NCBI GenBank assembly: GCA_021648465.1
Contig: JAKISR010000026.1
Location: forward strand, 1 to 23,241
DNA: 23,241 nucleotides
Direction of reading: 5' to 3'
Source of the DNA: Sulfurimonas sp.
Lineage (GTDB): Bacteria; Campylobacterota; Campylobacteria; Campylobacterales; Sulfurimonadaceae
A program made the position numbers and the translations under genes. The first letter of the stretch is position 1. Each line of letters opens with the position of its first letter. The notes under the pieces are model-generated. The model was not told the DNA's origin, ran no database searches, and worked only from the letters and a program-made list of their open reading frames with translations. Below, piece by piece: positions 1 to 7,984 of the stretch.

Positions 1-188
1 TCATAACCCATATAGTCTAAAGCACAAAAAGTACATCTATGATTACAGCCACCATATGGTGATATTTCTACATAAAGGGGATATATTTTTTTAAGTTTAC
101 TCCAATCATTTTTAGCTTCTATCCATTCTGACACTCTTTTTGGATGAAGCCCTAGTTTATGCGAATCTATTGAATATCTATCACTCAT
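1..188 (-). CDS. Radical SAM domain protein, N-terminal part only
   Basis: Only the first 62 codons lie in the window; the gene runs off the left edge. Reading the minus strand from the ATG at 186-188 gives MSDRYSIDSHKLGLHPKRV, and further on GGCNHRCTFCALDYMGY. The CxxxCxxC spacing followed by an aromatic-rich stretch is the radical SAM signature that binds the [4Fe-4S] cluster which cleaves S-adenosylmethionine. Such enzymes are common in surface-sugar loci, and this one is translationally coupled to the preceding glycosyltransferase: its ATGAGTGA start contains that gene's stop codon, an 8-nt overlap. This suggests a role in modifying a glycan or its precursor. The substrate cannot be told, because the C-terminal part (for example a SPASM domain) is outside the window. 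Confidence 0.8.
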   Translation of the reverse strand, partial: MSDRYSIDSHKLGLHPKRVSEWIEAKNDWSKLKKIYPLYVEISPYGGCNHRCTFCALDYMGY

Positions 189-1593
189 TTACTTGATTTT
201 CTTTCACTATTTTTATCATTTTTTCAATAAAATTATTATAGCTATTGTCACTTAGTAGATTATCAAAATCTTTTTGTGGGATTTTTTTATTTTGTAGTAT
301 GTTTTCTAAATCTTTTTTTGTTTTAAAAAAACAAAACGCTTCTTCGTATATTTTTTCTGATGTAATATCCCTACAATCATAAGTTATAGGTATAGCTCCG
401 CAAGAGCTTGCTTCCAAAACTCTTTGTTGTAATAAATATGTTTGATGTGGAGCAAATGCATATGTAGCTCCACTATAAACATTTGCAATATCATCACCAT
501 ATTGCAATACTCCTTTATAAAATGGAGCAATAGTATCATATCTATCCCAGCCATTGCCATAAACTTCTATTTCATACTCAGATTTCATACTACATAACCA
601 AAGAACACTTAAATCCCTAACAATGTAAGGTATAATCTTTAAAGCTAAAAAAGCTTTATCCACTAAAAACTCTTTAGAAATTTCTTCTATCTTTAAATCT
701 GTAAATGATTCTCCATTTTCAAATAAATTTATTATATGTTTTATCATATATTTGTTTTCATCCAAATCATAATATTGTGAATAGTAAGAGTTACCTATAA
801 AGATAATTTTTTTTTCCCGTTTTATCTCTTGATTAACTTTATATACATTACTATTTACACAAAATGATTGTCTTTTATTTGGAACATTTATGGAATCTAA
901 TAGTTTATCAAGTTCAGGAATAAGAGAAAATACAAAATCTCTTTCTCTTATTTTTACTTTATTTTTATTTAATAAATTGGGCATTGGATCTTGAAACCAT
1001 ACAAAATTAAAAATATTTTTATTTAAAAACTTATTATTAAAATGGTTTATATTTATTGTAATATGTGGATTAAACTCAGCAATTCTTTTTAAACAGGCTA
1101 AATCTTCAGTTCCATTATATAGATGATAATCAACCTCATAACCTTGAGCTTCTATTACATTGGCAATTGTTTCTGACACATGTCGCATAACCTGAGTGTT
1201 CGCATTTGCAGAAAGATAAAATCTCAATGGCTCATTAAAATCTAATTTTGCATTTGCTATCTCTTTATAGTAGTGTAAAACGTATTGATTTCTATATGAT
1301 TTAGCATGCTCTATTGACATATTAAAATTTACTGTTATCTCATGCTTTAAACTACTAGAGAGTTCTAATCCTGTAAAATCCACCTTTGATGGTATTCTGT
1401 GCTCTCCTGCTGCTAAAAACTCTACTAGATTTTCAATGGGTAAATGTATTAAATTTACTAAATCTGTATCTATTCTTTCACCATCATAATAACAAACTTG
1501 TAAATAATTATTTTCATTGTACTTGTTTTGTTGTGATGCTACTCTAAAAGCTTCTTGTGAATTAAAAAAATATATATCTTCATATTCATTCAT
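181..1593 (-). CDS. CgeB-like glycosyltransferase (GT-B fold)
   Basis: A 470-residue cytoplasmic protein without a signal peptide. The C-terminal third carries the pattern of the Glyco_trans_1_2/CgeB family: YGNGWDRY, then a stretch around residues 375-410 with ANVYSGATYAFAPH, LLQQRVLEASSCGAIPIT and YDCRD, which is the nucleotide-sugar binding end of GT-B enzymes. The middle contains NFVWFQDPMPNLL, typical of the N-terminal Rossmann lobe of this group. It probably transfers a sugar from a nucleotide donor; donor and acceptor are unknown. It is transcribed away from the amidotransferase/Maf operon across a 51-bp gap and overlaps the radical SAM gene by 8 nt. The location suggests flagellin or another surface glycan. 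The ATG at 1591-1593 has only a weak ribosome binding site (AAAG). Confidence 0.75.
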   Translation of the reverse strand: MNEYEDIYFFNSQEAFRVASQQNKYNENNYLQVCYYDGERIDTDLVNLIHLPIENLVEFLAAGEHRIPSKVDFTGLELSSSLKHEITVNFNMSIEHAKSYRNQYVLHYYKEIANAKLDFNEPLRFYLSANANTQVMRHVSETIANVIEAQGYEVDYHLYNGTEDLACLKRIAEFNPHITININHFNNKFLNKNIFNFVWFQDPMPNLLNKNKVKIRERDFVFSLIPELDKLLDSINVPNKRQSFCVNSNVYKVNQEIKREKKIIFIGNSYYSQYYDLDENKYMIKHIINLFENGESFTDLKIEEISKEFLVDKAFLALKIIPYIVRDLSVLWLCSMKSEYEIEVYGNGWDRYDTIAPFYKGVLQYGDDIANVYSGATYAFAPHQTYLLQQRVLEASSCGAIPITYDCRDITSEKIYEEAFCFFKTKKDLENILQNKKIPQKDFDNLLSDNSYNNFIEKMIKIVKENQVNE

Positions 1594-1644
1594 ACATTAA
1601 TCTTTAATTTAAATTATTTATAAGTAAGATACAATATATACTCT
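1594..1644. promoter_or_regulatory. Divergent promoter region of the glycosylation cluster
   Basis: This 51-bp, almost purely AT gap separates the leftward glycosyltransferase from the rightward operon, so promoters for both should lie here or just inside the genes. On the plus strand TACAAT at 1630-1635 is a plausible sigma-70 -10 box, with no clear -35 box, as is usual in this phylum. If used, transcription would begin near 1642, which makes the TTG at 1645 nearly leaderless. On the minus strand TATAAA occurs within the gap. These are pattern matches only. Confidence 0.3.
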
Positions 1645-2322
1645 TTGAGGTTATTGAAATATAAAAATATAAAAAAATATTTAGATTATCAATGTAACAA
1701 TATGAGAACAGTATTTGCTAATCAAAGATATAAACTCTCTTTCAAAGGTTATTATAAAGTGAAAAAGTTTACTAAAAAATATATTAAAAAACTAATATCT
1801 ACTCTCAAAAAAACAGATATAAATTCCATCTCTAAAATAATAAAATCTCTTAATAGAGTCAAAGGTCGAATTTATATCATAGGAAACGGAGGAAGTGCTG
1901 CTACAGCTTCACATATGGTAAATGATTTGGGTGTTGGACTTAAACGCAGAGATATAAAAAGCTTTGATGTTGAAAGCCTTAGTGATAACACTCCCGTTTG
2001 TTCTGCTTTAGCAAATGATGTCGGCTATAAAAATATTTTTTATATGCAGTTAAAAAATAAAATAACTTCAAATGATATCTTAATTGCAATCTCTTGTAGT
2101 GGAAATTCAAAAAATATTTTAAAAGCAGTAAAATATTCTAAAAAACAAGGTGCAAAAATTATTGGACTTACTGGATTTGATGGTGGAGTATTAAAGAAAA
2201 AATCTAATATAAATTTTCATGTGCCAACAGCAAAAAATGAATACGGTTTAGTTGAAGATATGCATATGATTTTAGACCATATTATTTACAGCTACTATAT
2301 TGATAAGGCAAGTAATGAATAA
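1645..2322 (+). CDS. SIS-domain phosphosugar isomerase, GmhA-like
   Basis: A 225-residue protein with a sugar isomerase (SIS) domain. It shows IYIIGNGGSAATASH at about residues 76-90, ISCSGNSKNIL in the middle and EDMHMILDHI near the end, matching the phosphate-binding loops and the C-terminal Glu/His region of GmhA-type sedoheptulose-7-phosphate isomerases. It probably isomerises a phosphosugar feeding the cluster's glycan. As first gene of the operon it is joined to the HisF-like gene by an 8-nt overlap (ATGAATAA). The start is uncertain: TTG 1645 gives the longest frame, TTG 1654 has GAGG only 3 nt upstream, and ATG 1702 has no visible ribosome binding site. All three keep the SIS fold. 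Canonical heptose synthesis is an alternative role, but the neighbours argue for the flagellar glycan. Confidence 0.75.
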   Translation: MRLLKYKNIKKYLDYQCNNMRTVFANQRYKLSFKGYYKVKKFTKKYIKKLISTLKKTDINSISKIIKSLNRVKGRIYIIGNGGSAATASHMVNDLGVGLKRRDIKSFDVESLSDNTPVCSALANDVGYKNIFYMQLKNKITSNDILIAISCSGNSKNILKAVKYSKKQGAKIIGLTGFDGGVLKKKSNINFHVPTAKNEYGLVEDMHMILDHIIYSYYIDKASNE

Positions 2323-3082
2323 TAAAGTTGCAACTAGAATCATCGCTAAACTAGATATAAAACCACCATATGTCATAAAACCCATACATTTTGAAGGTTT
2401 AAAAAAAATGGGGTTCTCTACTGATTTTGCAAAAAAATATTACGAACAAGGTGCAGATGAAGTTATGTATATAGATATTGTAGCTTCTCTCTACCAAAGA
2501 GAGATACTAAAAGATGAGATTGAAAAAACTGCAAATGAACTTTTTATCCCTTTTGGTGTTGGAGGGGGAGTAAGAAGTATTGAAGATTTTTCATCTCTTT
2601 TTCATATCGGGGCAGACAAAGTAATTATAAATACCTATGCTATACAAGAGAACCCAGATATTATAAACAAAGCGGCAGAGATATTTGGCTCTCAAGCAGT
2701 TGTTGTAAATATAGAAGCTAAAAAATGGGATAATTGGTATGAATGCTATACAGATTGTGGAAGAATTCAAAGTAAAAAAGATGTATTGAAGTGGGTAAAA
2801 GAAGTTGAGCAAAGAGGTGCTGGGGAAATACTCTTACAATCCGTAGATTATGATGGAAGAGAAAGAGGTTTTGACTTAGAATTATCCAAGAAAGTTGTAG
2901 ATAGTGTAAAAATACCTGTTGTGGTCTCTAGTGGAGCAGGAACTCTTGAAGATATTAAAAAACTAATAGAGTATGCAAATCCAAGTGGAGTAGCTATTGC
3001 AACCTTGCTTCATTATAATAAATTTACAATTAGTGATATTAAAAAATATCTAAAAGACAACGACATAAAGGTTTCAAGATGA
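2315..3082 (+). CDS. HisF-like cyclase/ammonia-channel subunit of a sugar amidotransferase
   Basis: A 255-residue (beta/alpha)8 barrel of the HisF family. The ATG at 2315 is chosen because AAGG sits 6 nt upstream; a TTG at 2300 in the same frame lacks this. Family landmarks are Asp14 (matching catalytic Asp11 of Thermotoga HisF), VGGGVRS near residue 82 and GAGEIL near 168. Several substrate residues differ: the second catalytic Asp (Asp130 in Thermotoga) is Glu134 in VVNIEAKK, LTSIDRDG has become LQSVDYDG, and the phosphate loop SGGAG has become SSGAG. With HisH-like and PseA-like genes directly downstream (ATGA overlap), the likely role is to channel ammonia from the glutaminase to the PP-loop enzyme, not to make imidazole glycerol phosphate. 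No other histidine gene is nearby. Confidence 0.85.
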   Translation: MNNKVATRIIAKLDIKPPYVIKPIHFEGLKKMGFSTDFAKKYYEQGADEVMYIDIVASLYQREILKDEIEKTANELFIPFGVGGGVRSIEDFSSLFHIGADKVIINTYAIQENPDIINKAAEIFGSQAVVVNIEAKKWDNWYECYTDCGRIQSKKDVLKWVKEVEQRGAGEILLQSVDYDGRERGFDLELSKKVVDSVKIPVVVSSGAGTLEDIKKLIEYANPSGVAIATLLHYNKFTISDIKKYLKDNDIKVSR

Positions 3083-3681
3083 GTTGTACTATTGGAATTA
3101 TTAACTACGGTATAGCTGGAAATATTCATAGCATAAAAAAATCTATTCTAAAAGCTGGCGGGGATGTAAAAATCATTAATACCAAAAATGATTTTAGCAA
3201 TATTGATAAAATAGTAATACCTGGTGTTGGAAGCTTTAAAGATGCGATGAATGAACTTACAAAAAATGACTTGCTAGATAATTTAAAAAAGTTTATTAAA
3301 ATTAAACCAACTTTAGGAATTTGTCTTGGTATGCAAATACTCTCATCTATTGGTTTTGAATATGGCAAAACACAGGGGCTTAATTTTATCAACGCAGAAG
3401 TTAAACCAATTATTGTAGATGCAAAAGTTCCTCATGTTGGATTTAACGAAATTGAAGTTATTAACTCTAACAAACTTCTAAAAGGGTTAGAGGAAGAAGA
3501 GTTTTATTTTATGCACTCCTTTGAGGTTGTCAATTATACAAATATAGTCTCATTAACAGAGTACGCAGGTCATAAGTTTGTCTCATCTATACAAAAAGAC
3601 AATATCTATGGAGTTCAATTTCACCCTGAAAAAAGTCGTGAAGCTGGTATCCAACTATTTAAAAATTTTATAGAGTTATAG
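3079..3681 (+). CDS. HisH-like glutaminase subunit of a sugar amidotransferase
   Basis: A 200-residue class I glutamine amidotransferase of normal HisH length. The nucleophile is Cys82 in GICLGMQIL and the other triad members are His182 and Glu184 in FHPEKS; all are intact. The oxyanion region reads IPGVGSFKDAM. It should hydrolyse glutamine and pass ammonia to its partner. It starts with ATGA overlapping the stop of the HisF-like gene, with AAAGG upstream, and is followed after 8 nt by the PseA-like gene. The same order (HisF-like, HisH-like, PseA) occurs in the Campylobacter jejuni flagellin glycosylation locus, and WbpG/HisH2/HisF2 of Pseudomonas O-antigen is the analogous trio. The function is therefore sugar acetamidino formation by inference, not histidine synthesis. 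Confidence 0.88.
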   Translation: MSCTIGIINYGIAGNIHSIKKSILKAGGDVKIINTKNDFSNIDKIVIPGVGSFKDAMNELTKNDLLDNLKKFIKIKPTLGICLGMQILSSIGFEYGKTQGLNFINAEVKPIIVDAKVPHVGFNEIEVINSNKLLKGLEEEEFYFMHSFEVVNYTNIVSLTEYAGHKFVSSIQKDNIYGVQFHPEKSREAGIQLFKNFIEL

Positions 3682-3689
3682 GAAATTAT

Positions 3690-4907
3690 ATGAGTGAATT
3701 ATTTGGAAAATATGGGTTACCTTTAAAAGTAAAATTTTGTAAAAAATGTACCATGACAAACCAAAGACCATCTTCTACAGTTGAATTTAAACAAAAAGAG
3801 GGTGAAAAAAAAAGAACTATGGCATTTAATGAAGATGATATATGTGAAGCTTGTAAATATGCACAAAGAAAAAAATCTATTAACTGGGATGATAGGCATG
3901 AAGAGTTAGAAGAACTGTGTAATAGATTTAGACGCAATGATGGAAGATGTGATGTTGTAGTTCCTGGTAGTGGTGGAAAAGATAGTGTTCAAGCAGCTCA
4001 TATTTTAAAATATAAATACAATATGAACCCTATTCTTATAACTTGGCCACCTGCCTTGTATACAGATATCGGTAGGCAAAATTTTGATGCTTGGCTAAAT
4101 GCAGGTTTTGCAAACTATACATATAATCAAAATAAAAAACTACATAAGTTTTTAACTAGAAGTGCTTTTTTAAATCTTGGACACCCTTTTCAACCATTTG
4201 TCTTAGGTCAAAAAAATTTAGCTCCAAGATTATCCGTACTACTAAATATTCCACTAGTTATATTTGGTGAAAACGAAGCTGAATATGGCAACGCTATAGA
4301 AGACAATGAAAAACCAACTAGAGACCCTAAATATTATAGTGCAGAAATCAGCATAGAAGATTTAGTACTAGGTGGTGTTAGTGCATCTGAATTAATTGAT
4401 AAACATGGCTTTAAGCTTTCAGACTTAGAAGCATACTTTCCAACAAATCCTTATGAAATACAAAAAAATAAAACTGAAGTTCACTACTTAGGCTACTATG
4501 TAAAATGGCATCCTCAAGAAACTTATTACTATTCTGTACAAAATAGTGATTTTATGCCAAATGATTACAGGACAGAAGGAAGTTTTAGTAAATACAGCTC
4601 TCTAGACGATAAAATAGATTGGCTACACTATCATACTACAACAATTAAATTTGGAATTGGTAGAGCAACTTATGATTCTGCTCAAGAGATAAGAAATGGA
4701 GATCTCTCAAGGGATGAGGGCATAGCCTTAATCAAAAGATTTGATGGAGAATTTCCACAAGAATATATACAAGATTGTTGCAATTACATGAATATCTCAC
4801 TTCAAGAGTATCATGATGCTATTGAAAAATTTAGATCTCCACATCTTTGGGATAAAATTAATGGAAAGTGGGAATTAAAACATCCTATTTGGAAAGAAAA
4901 CTTATGA
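3690..4907 (+). CDS. N-acetyl sugar amidotransferase, PseA/WbpG-like
   Basis: A 405-residue PP-loop ATPase. The ATP pyrophosphate loop is SGGKDS near residue 93, and two CxxC pairs (Cys17/Cys20 and Cys52/Cys55) precede it, as in WbpG, PseA and the related LegA/PtmG-type proteins, where they probably bind zinc. Members of this family convert the N-acetyl group of a nucleotide- or CMP-linked amino sugar to an acetamidino group using ammonia from the HisH/HisF pair, which is encoded directly upstream. The downstream CBS-nucleotidyltransferase gene starts at an ATGA overlapping this stop codon. A ribosome binding site (AGGA) lies 6-7 nt before the ATG. The exact sugar (pseudaminic, legionaminic or another) cannot be read from the sequence. 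A run of nine A bases at 3805-3813 in this gene could be slippage-prone. Confidence 0.88.
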   Translation: MSELFGKYGLPLKVKFCKKCTMTNQRPSSTVEFKQKEGEKKRTMAFNEDDICEACKYAQRKKSINWDDRHEELEELCNRFRRNDGRCDVVVPGSGGKDSVQAAHILKYKYNMNPILITWPPALYTDIGRQNFDAWLNAGFANYTYNQNKKLHKFLTRSAFLNLGHPFQPFVLGQKNLAPRLSVLLNIPLVIFGENEAEYGNAIEDNEKPTRDPKYYSAEISIEDLVLGGVSASELIDKHGFKLSDLEAYFPTNPYEIQKNKTEVHYLGYYVKWHPQETYYYSVQNSDFMPNDYRTEGSFSKYSSLDDKIDWLHYHTTTIKFGIGRATYDSAQEIRNGDLSRDEGIALIKRFDGEFPQEYIQDCCNYMNISLQEYHDAIEKFRSPHLWDKINGKWELKHPIWKENL

Positions 4908-5962
4908 TAAAAAATATAAAAAATATTATAGTAACTAAACAAACATCCATAATAGAAGTACTAAAAAAAATAGATAAAAGTTCTATGCAATTAGCTTTAG
5001 TTGTAGATAGGGGTAATAAGCTTATAGGGACACTTAGTGATGGGGATGTTAGAAGAGCTATACTAAAAGGAATCTCACTTGATAATTCAATAGAAGAAAT
5101 TTACTTTAAAACACCTACAGTGGCAAATATAAATGATACAAGAGAAGAGATTATAAATATCTGTAGCCTTAAAAAAATACATCAAATACCAATAGTTGAT
5201 AATAATGGGAATATAATAGGCTTAGAGATTTTAGATGAACTTATAAAAAAAGATGCAAAAACAAACAGTGTAGTTTTAATGGTTGGAGGTCTAGGCACTA
5301 GACTTCGTCCATTAACTAAAGATACTCCAAAACCTATGCTTCATGTTGGTGGTAAACCAATACTTCAGACTATTGTTGAAAAATTTGCAAGCTATGGCTT
5401 TATTAATATAATTATGTGTGTAAATTATAAATCAAATATTATTCAAGAGCATTTTGGTGATGGAAATAAGTTTGGTGTACATATAGAATATATACTTGAA
5501 GATAAAAGAATGGGAACTGCTGGTGCACTATCTCTAATAAGAGATAAGCTTAATGAAGCATTTTTTGTAATGAATGGTGATTTGCTTACAAATATCAACT
5601 TTGAGCATATGATGGACTATCATACATCAAATAACTCTATTGCTACTATGGGAGTTAGGGAGTATGATTTTCAAGTTCCTTATGGTGTAGTAAATGTAAA
5701 TAATACGAATATACTAAGCATAGAGGAAAAACCTCTACAAAAATTCTTTGTTAGTGGTGGCATATATATATTGGACACAAAGGCTGTAGAGTTTATTCCA
5801 AATGATCAGTTTTATGATATGCCGACACTTTTTGAAAGGGTTATACAAGATAGTATGAAATGTATATCTTTTCCTATTAAAGAATACTGGCTAGATATCG
5901 GCAGAGTTGAAGAGTATGAAAAAGCCAATAGAGAATATTTTGATGTTTTTGAAGAGGAGTAG
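4904..5962 (+). CDS. CBS-domain nucleotidyltransferase, PtmE-like
   Basis: A 352-residue protein with two N-terminal CBS motifs (about residues 1-117, including IGTLSDGDVRRAIL and IHQIPIVDN) and a C-terminal sugar-nucleotidyltransferase domain. The latter begins with the signature GGLGTRLRPLTKDTPKPML at residues 128-146, followed by MNGDLL and WLDIGRVEEY. The architecture equals Campylobacter PtmE, which makes GDP-glucosamine from glucosamine-1-phosphate as the entry step of legionaminic acid synthesis. By analogy this enzyme supplies an activated amino sugar; other sugars are possible. ATG 4904 is preferred over an in-frame ATG at 4868 because it forms an ATGA overlap with the previous stop and has GGAAAG upstream. 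The remaining nonulosonate synthesis genes are not in the window. Confidence 0.82.
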   Translation: MIKNIKNIIVTKQTSIIEVLKKIDKSSMQLALVVDRGNKLIGTLSDGDVRRAILKGISLDNSIEEIYFKTPTVANINDTREEIINICSLKKIHQIPIVDNNGNIIGLEILDELIKKDAKTNSVVLMVGGLGTRLRPLTKDTPKPMLHVGGKPILQTIVEKFASYGFINIIMCVNYKSNIIQEHFGDGNKFGVHIEYILEDKRMGTAGALSLIRDKLNEAFFVMNGDLLTNINFEHMMDYHTSNNSIATMGVREYDFQVPYGVVNVNNTNILSIEEKPLQKFFVSGGIYILDTKAVEFIPNDQFYDMPTLFERVIQDSMKCISFPIKEYWLDIGRVEEYEKANREYFDVFEEE

Positions 5963-5970
5963 ATTTATAA

Positions 5971-7977
5971 ATGGAAATGGTTGAAGAGTTAGCATATGAA
6001 ATTTATAATAAAAATTTAGAGTATTTTTTATTAAGTCAAAAAGAGCTTATGAAACTTTTGGTAACTTTTGATATGGCAGTGACCAAGGGTGACTATATAC
6101 CAGAGTATGACTTAGAGTATATGGATAGTTATTTTGATATTAAAAATATCAATTCAAGTAGATATCTTTATAATACAGATAGCTATAAGTTCTCTAAAAA
6201 ATTCTCTAAAACAGTTAATTTTAAAAAAAACAGTAATACCTTTGAAGGTTTTCCTATATATACCTTTACAGATGAACTTATAGATACCATGGATAGTGGT
6301 AGCCAGAGTATAAAAAGTATGCTTCCTCTTATGAGATATTATAGTGAACACTTCACAAACTCTGACAGTATGAAAGAGATTAATAAATTCATCTTTATTG
6401 GTGTTAATCTTGGTTTGCATATAGAGATAATCAGTGAAAAAACAAATGCTGATGAATATCTAATTATAGAAGATAATTTAGAAATTTTCAAACTGTCTAT
6501 GTTTACAACAAAATACTATGAACTAGCACAAAAAGCCAAACTATTCTTTTCAATAGCAGATGATGAAAATATGTTTTTAAAAACTGTACAAAACTTCCTA
6601 AGTGAGTTATTTTTTGCTAATCGCTATTTAAAATATGCTCGCTTCCCAAGCCACTCAGATACTAAGCTAAAATTAATTCAACCAGCACTTATGACGCAGT
6701 CTTTTATATTTTTTCCATACAAGTTATCTTTAAAAAAGTATTTAAGACCTCTTAGCTTTATGAATAACAATTCTTATACTATCAACCTTACAAATGGTTT
6801 TCATAATAATAAAAATATAGACAAACCAGTACTTGTTTTAGGTGCAGGTCCATCATTTAAAGAGAATATTAATTGGCTAAAGAAAAACCATCATAAATTT
6901 ATACTTATTGCTTCTACTGCTGTTTTAAATTATCTATATCTCAACAACATAAAGCCTGATATTATGACTCATATAGATGGTTCAGAGATAGCAAATAAAC
7001 ACTTTGTTGATGTGGATGTAGATATATTTTTAAAAGATACTATCATGATATTTGGACCGCACTCACTAGTAGAGCTAAGAAATAAGTTCTCTAAAGAAAA
7101 AGTTTTTAATTATGAAGAAGGAACTTTTTATAATAAAGGTTTTAGTGCTTTCCCAGCATCTTGTGTTGGGTCATTTTCTATTTTATTATCTTTAATAATG
7201 TCAATTAATGAAACTTATCTCCTTGGTATGGATTTAGCAATTAATCAAAAAACAGGAGAGACACACTCTAGTGATCACTCAAGATCAAAAAAAGTTGATA
7301 TTTCACAAAAAGATAATATATCTGACACAATGAATTTTGAGTTAAACCTTTTTAAAGTGCAGGGAAATTTTCAGGATAGCGTATATACAAACTCTCTTCT
7401 TCATGCTTCCGTACAAACACTTTATAGAAATATACCTGTAATTAAAGCTGATAATCAAGTAATATATAATCTTAATGATGGCGCTAAAATACAAAGCTGT
7501 GTTCCAACTCATATAGAAGATGTTAACCTTGAAAACTATCATAATATAGATAAAAATAAACTACATAACTCTTTACTTGCATTATTTAAATCTCATTCAA
7601 CAACAGAATTAAATGAAGATGATTTAAATTCAATAAAACTTAGAGCTATAAATGCAAAAAATATTAAGAACTTAATATTTGAATTTGAAAATAGTTCTTC
7701 TAAAAGTAATAGTGATAGATATCAATACGATTTATTAGGCTTAGTGTCAACAATACTAAAAAAAGATGGAAGAGAATTTATCAACTTAACACATGTCTTT
7801 TATGATTATTTTCAATTTGTAATACCAATTATAACTGATATGTTTAATACAAAAGGATTGAAAAATGAAAAAAGGCATATTAAAAAAATTGATAAAATGA
7901 TAATAGCTGAATTACATGCTCTTTGTGATACATATATCAATACTTTAGAGAAATTTCTCCTCTCAAGAGTGGAATGA
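5971..7977 (+). CDS. Motility accessory factor (Maf), flagellin glycosyltransferase, first copy
   Basis: A 668-residue protein of the Maf/DUF115 family (MAF_flag10 domain). An N-terminal Rossmann-like part contains FIFIGVNLGLHIEII and YLIIEDNLEIFKLSMF (about residues 137-180). The central domain begins at about residue 286 with PVLVLGAGPSFKENI and continues with PDIMTHIDG, FPASCVGSFS and YLLGMDLAI. A helical C-terminal region follows. Characterised Maf proteins attach pseudaminic or legionaminic acid to Ser/Thr of flagellin in the cytoplasm before export, and their central domain resembles sialyltransferases. This gene follows the sugar-nucleotide genes closely and is followed after 7 nt by a full-length paralogue. 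Start at ATG 5971 (GGAG about 12 nt upstream) or ATG 5977. No membrane segment or signal peptide is seen. Confidence 0.9.
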   Translation: MEMVEELAYEIYNKNLEYFLLSQKELMKLLVTFDMAVTKGDYIPEYDLEYMDSYFDIKNINSSRYLYNTDSYKFSKKFSKTVNFKKNSNTFEGFPIYTFTDELIDTMDSGSQSIKSMLPLMRYYSEHFTNSDSMKEINKFIFIGVNLGLHIEIISEKTNADEYLIIEDNLEIFKLSMFTTKYYELAQKAKLFFSIADDENMFLKTVQNFLSELFFANRYLKYARFPSHSDTKLKLIQPALMTQSFIFFPYKLSLKKYLRPLSFMNNNSYTINLTNGFHNNKNIDKPVLVLGAGPSFKENINWLKKNHHKFILIASTAVLNYLYLNNIKPDIMTHIDGSEIANKHFVDVDVDIFLKDTIMIFGPHSLVELRNKFSKEKVFNYEEGTFYNKGFSAFPASCVGSFSILLSLIMSINETYLLGMDLAINQKTGETHSSDHSRSKKVDISQKDNISDTMNFELNLFKVQGNFQDSVYTNSLLHASVQTLYRNIPVIKADNQVIYNLNDGAKIQSCVPTHIEDVNLENYHNIDKNKLHNSLLALFKSHSTTELNEDDLNSIKLRAINAKNIKNLIFEFENSSSKSNSDRYQYDLLGLVSTILKKDGREFINLTHVFYDYFQFVIPIITDMFNTKGLKNEKRHIKKIDKMIIAELHALCDTYINTLEKFLLSRVE

Positions 7978-7984
7978 AATCTAA

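Noticed and set aside
2563..2571. Short G-run (GGAGGGGGAG) in the HisF-like gene as a phase-variation tract
   Set aside because: Only five consecutive G bases; it encodes the conserved VGGGV loop and is too short for frequent slippage.
2315..3681. HisF and HisH as histidine biosynthesis genes
   Set aside because: Their neighbours are sugar-modification genes, no other his gene is present, and the HisF-like barrel has altered catalytic and phosphate-binding residues. The amidotransferase role fits better.
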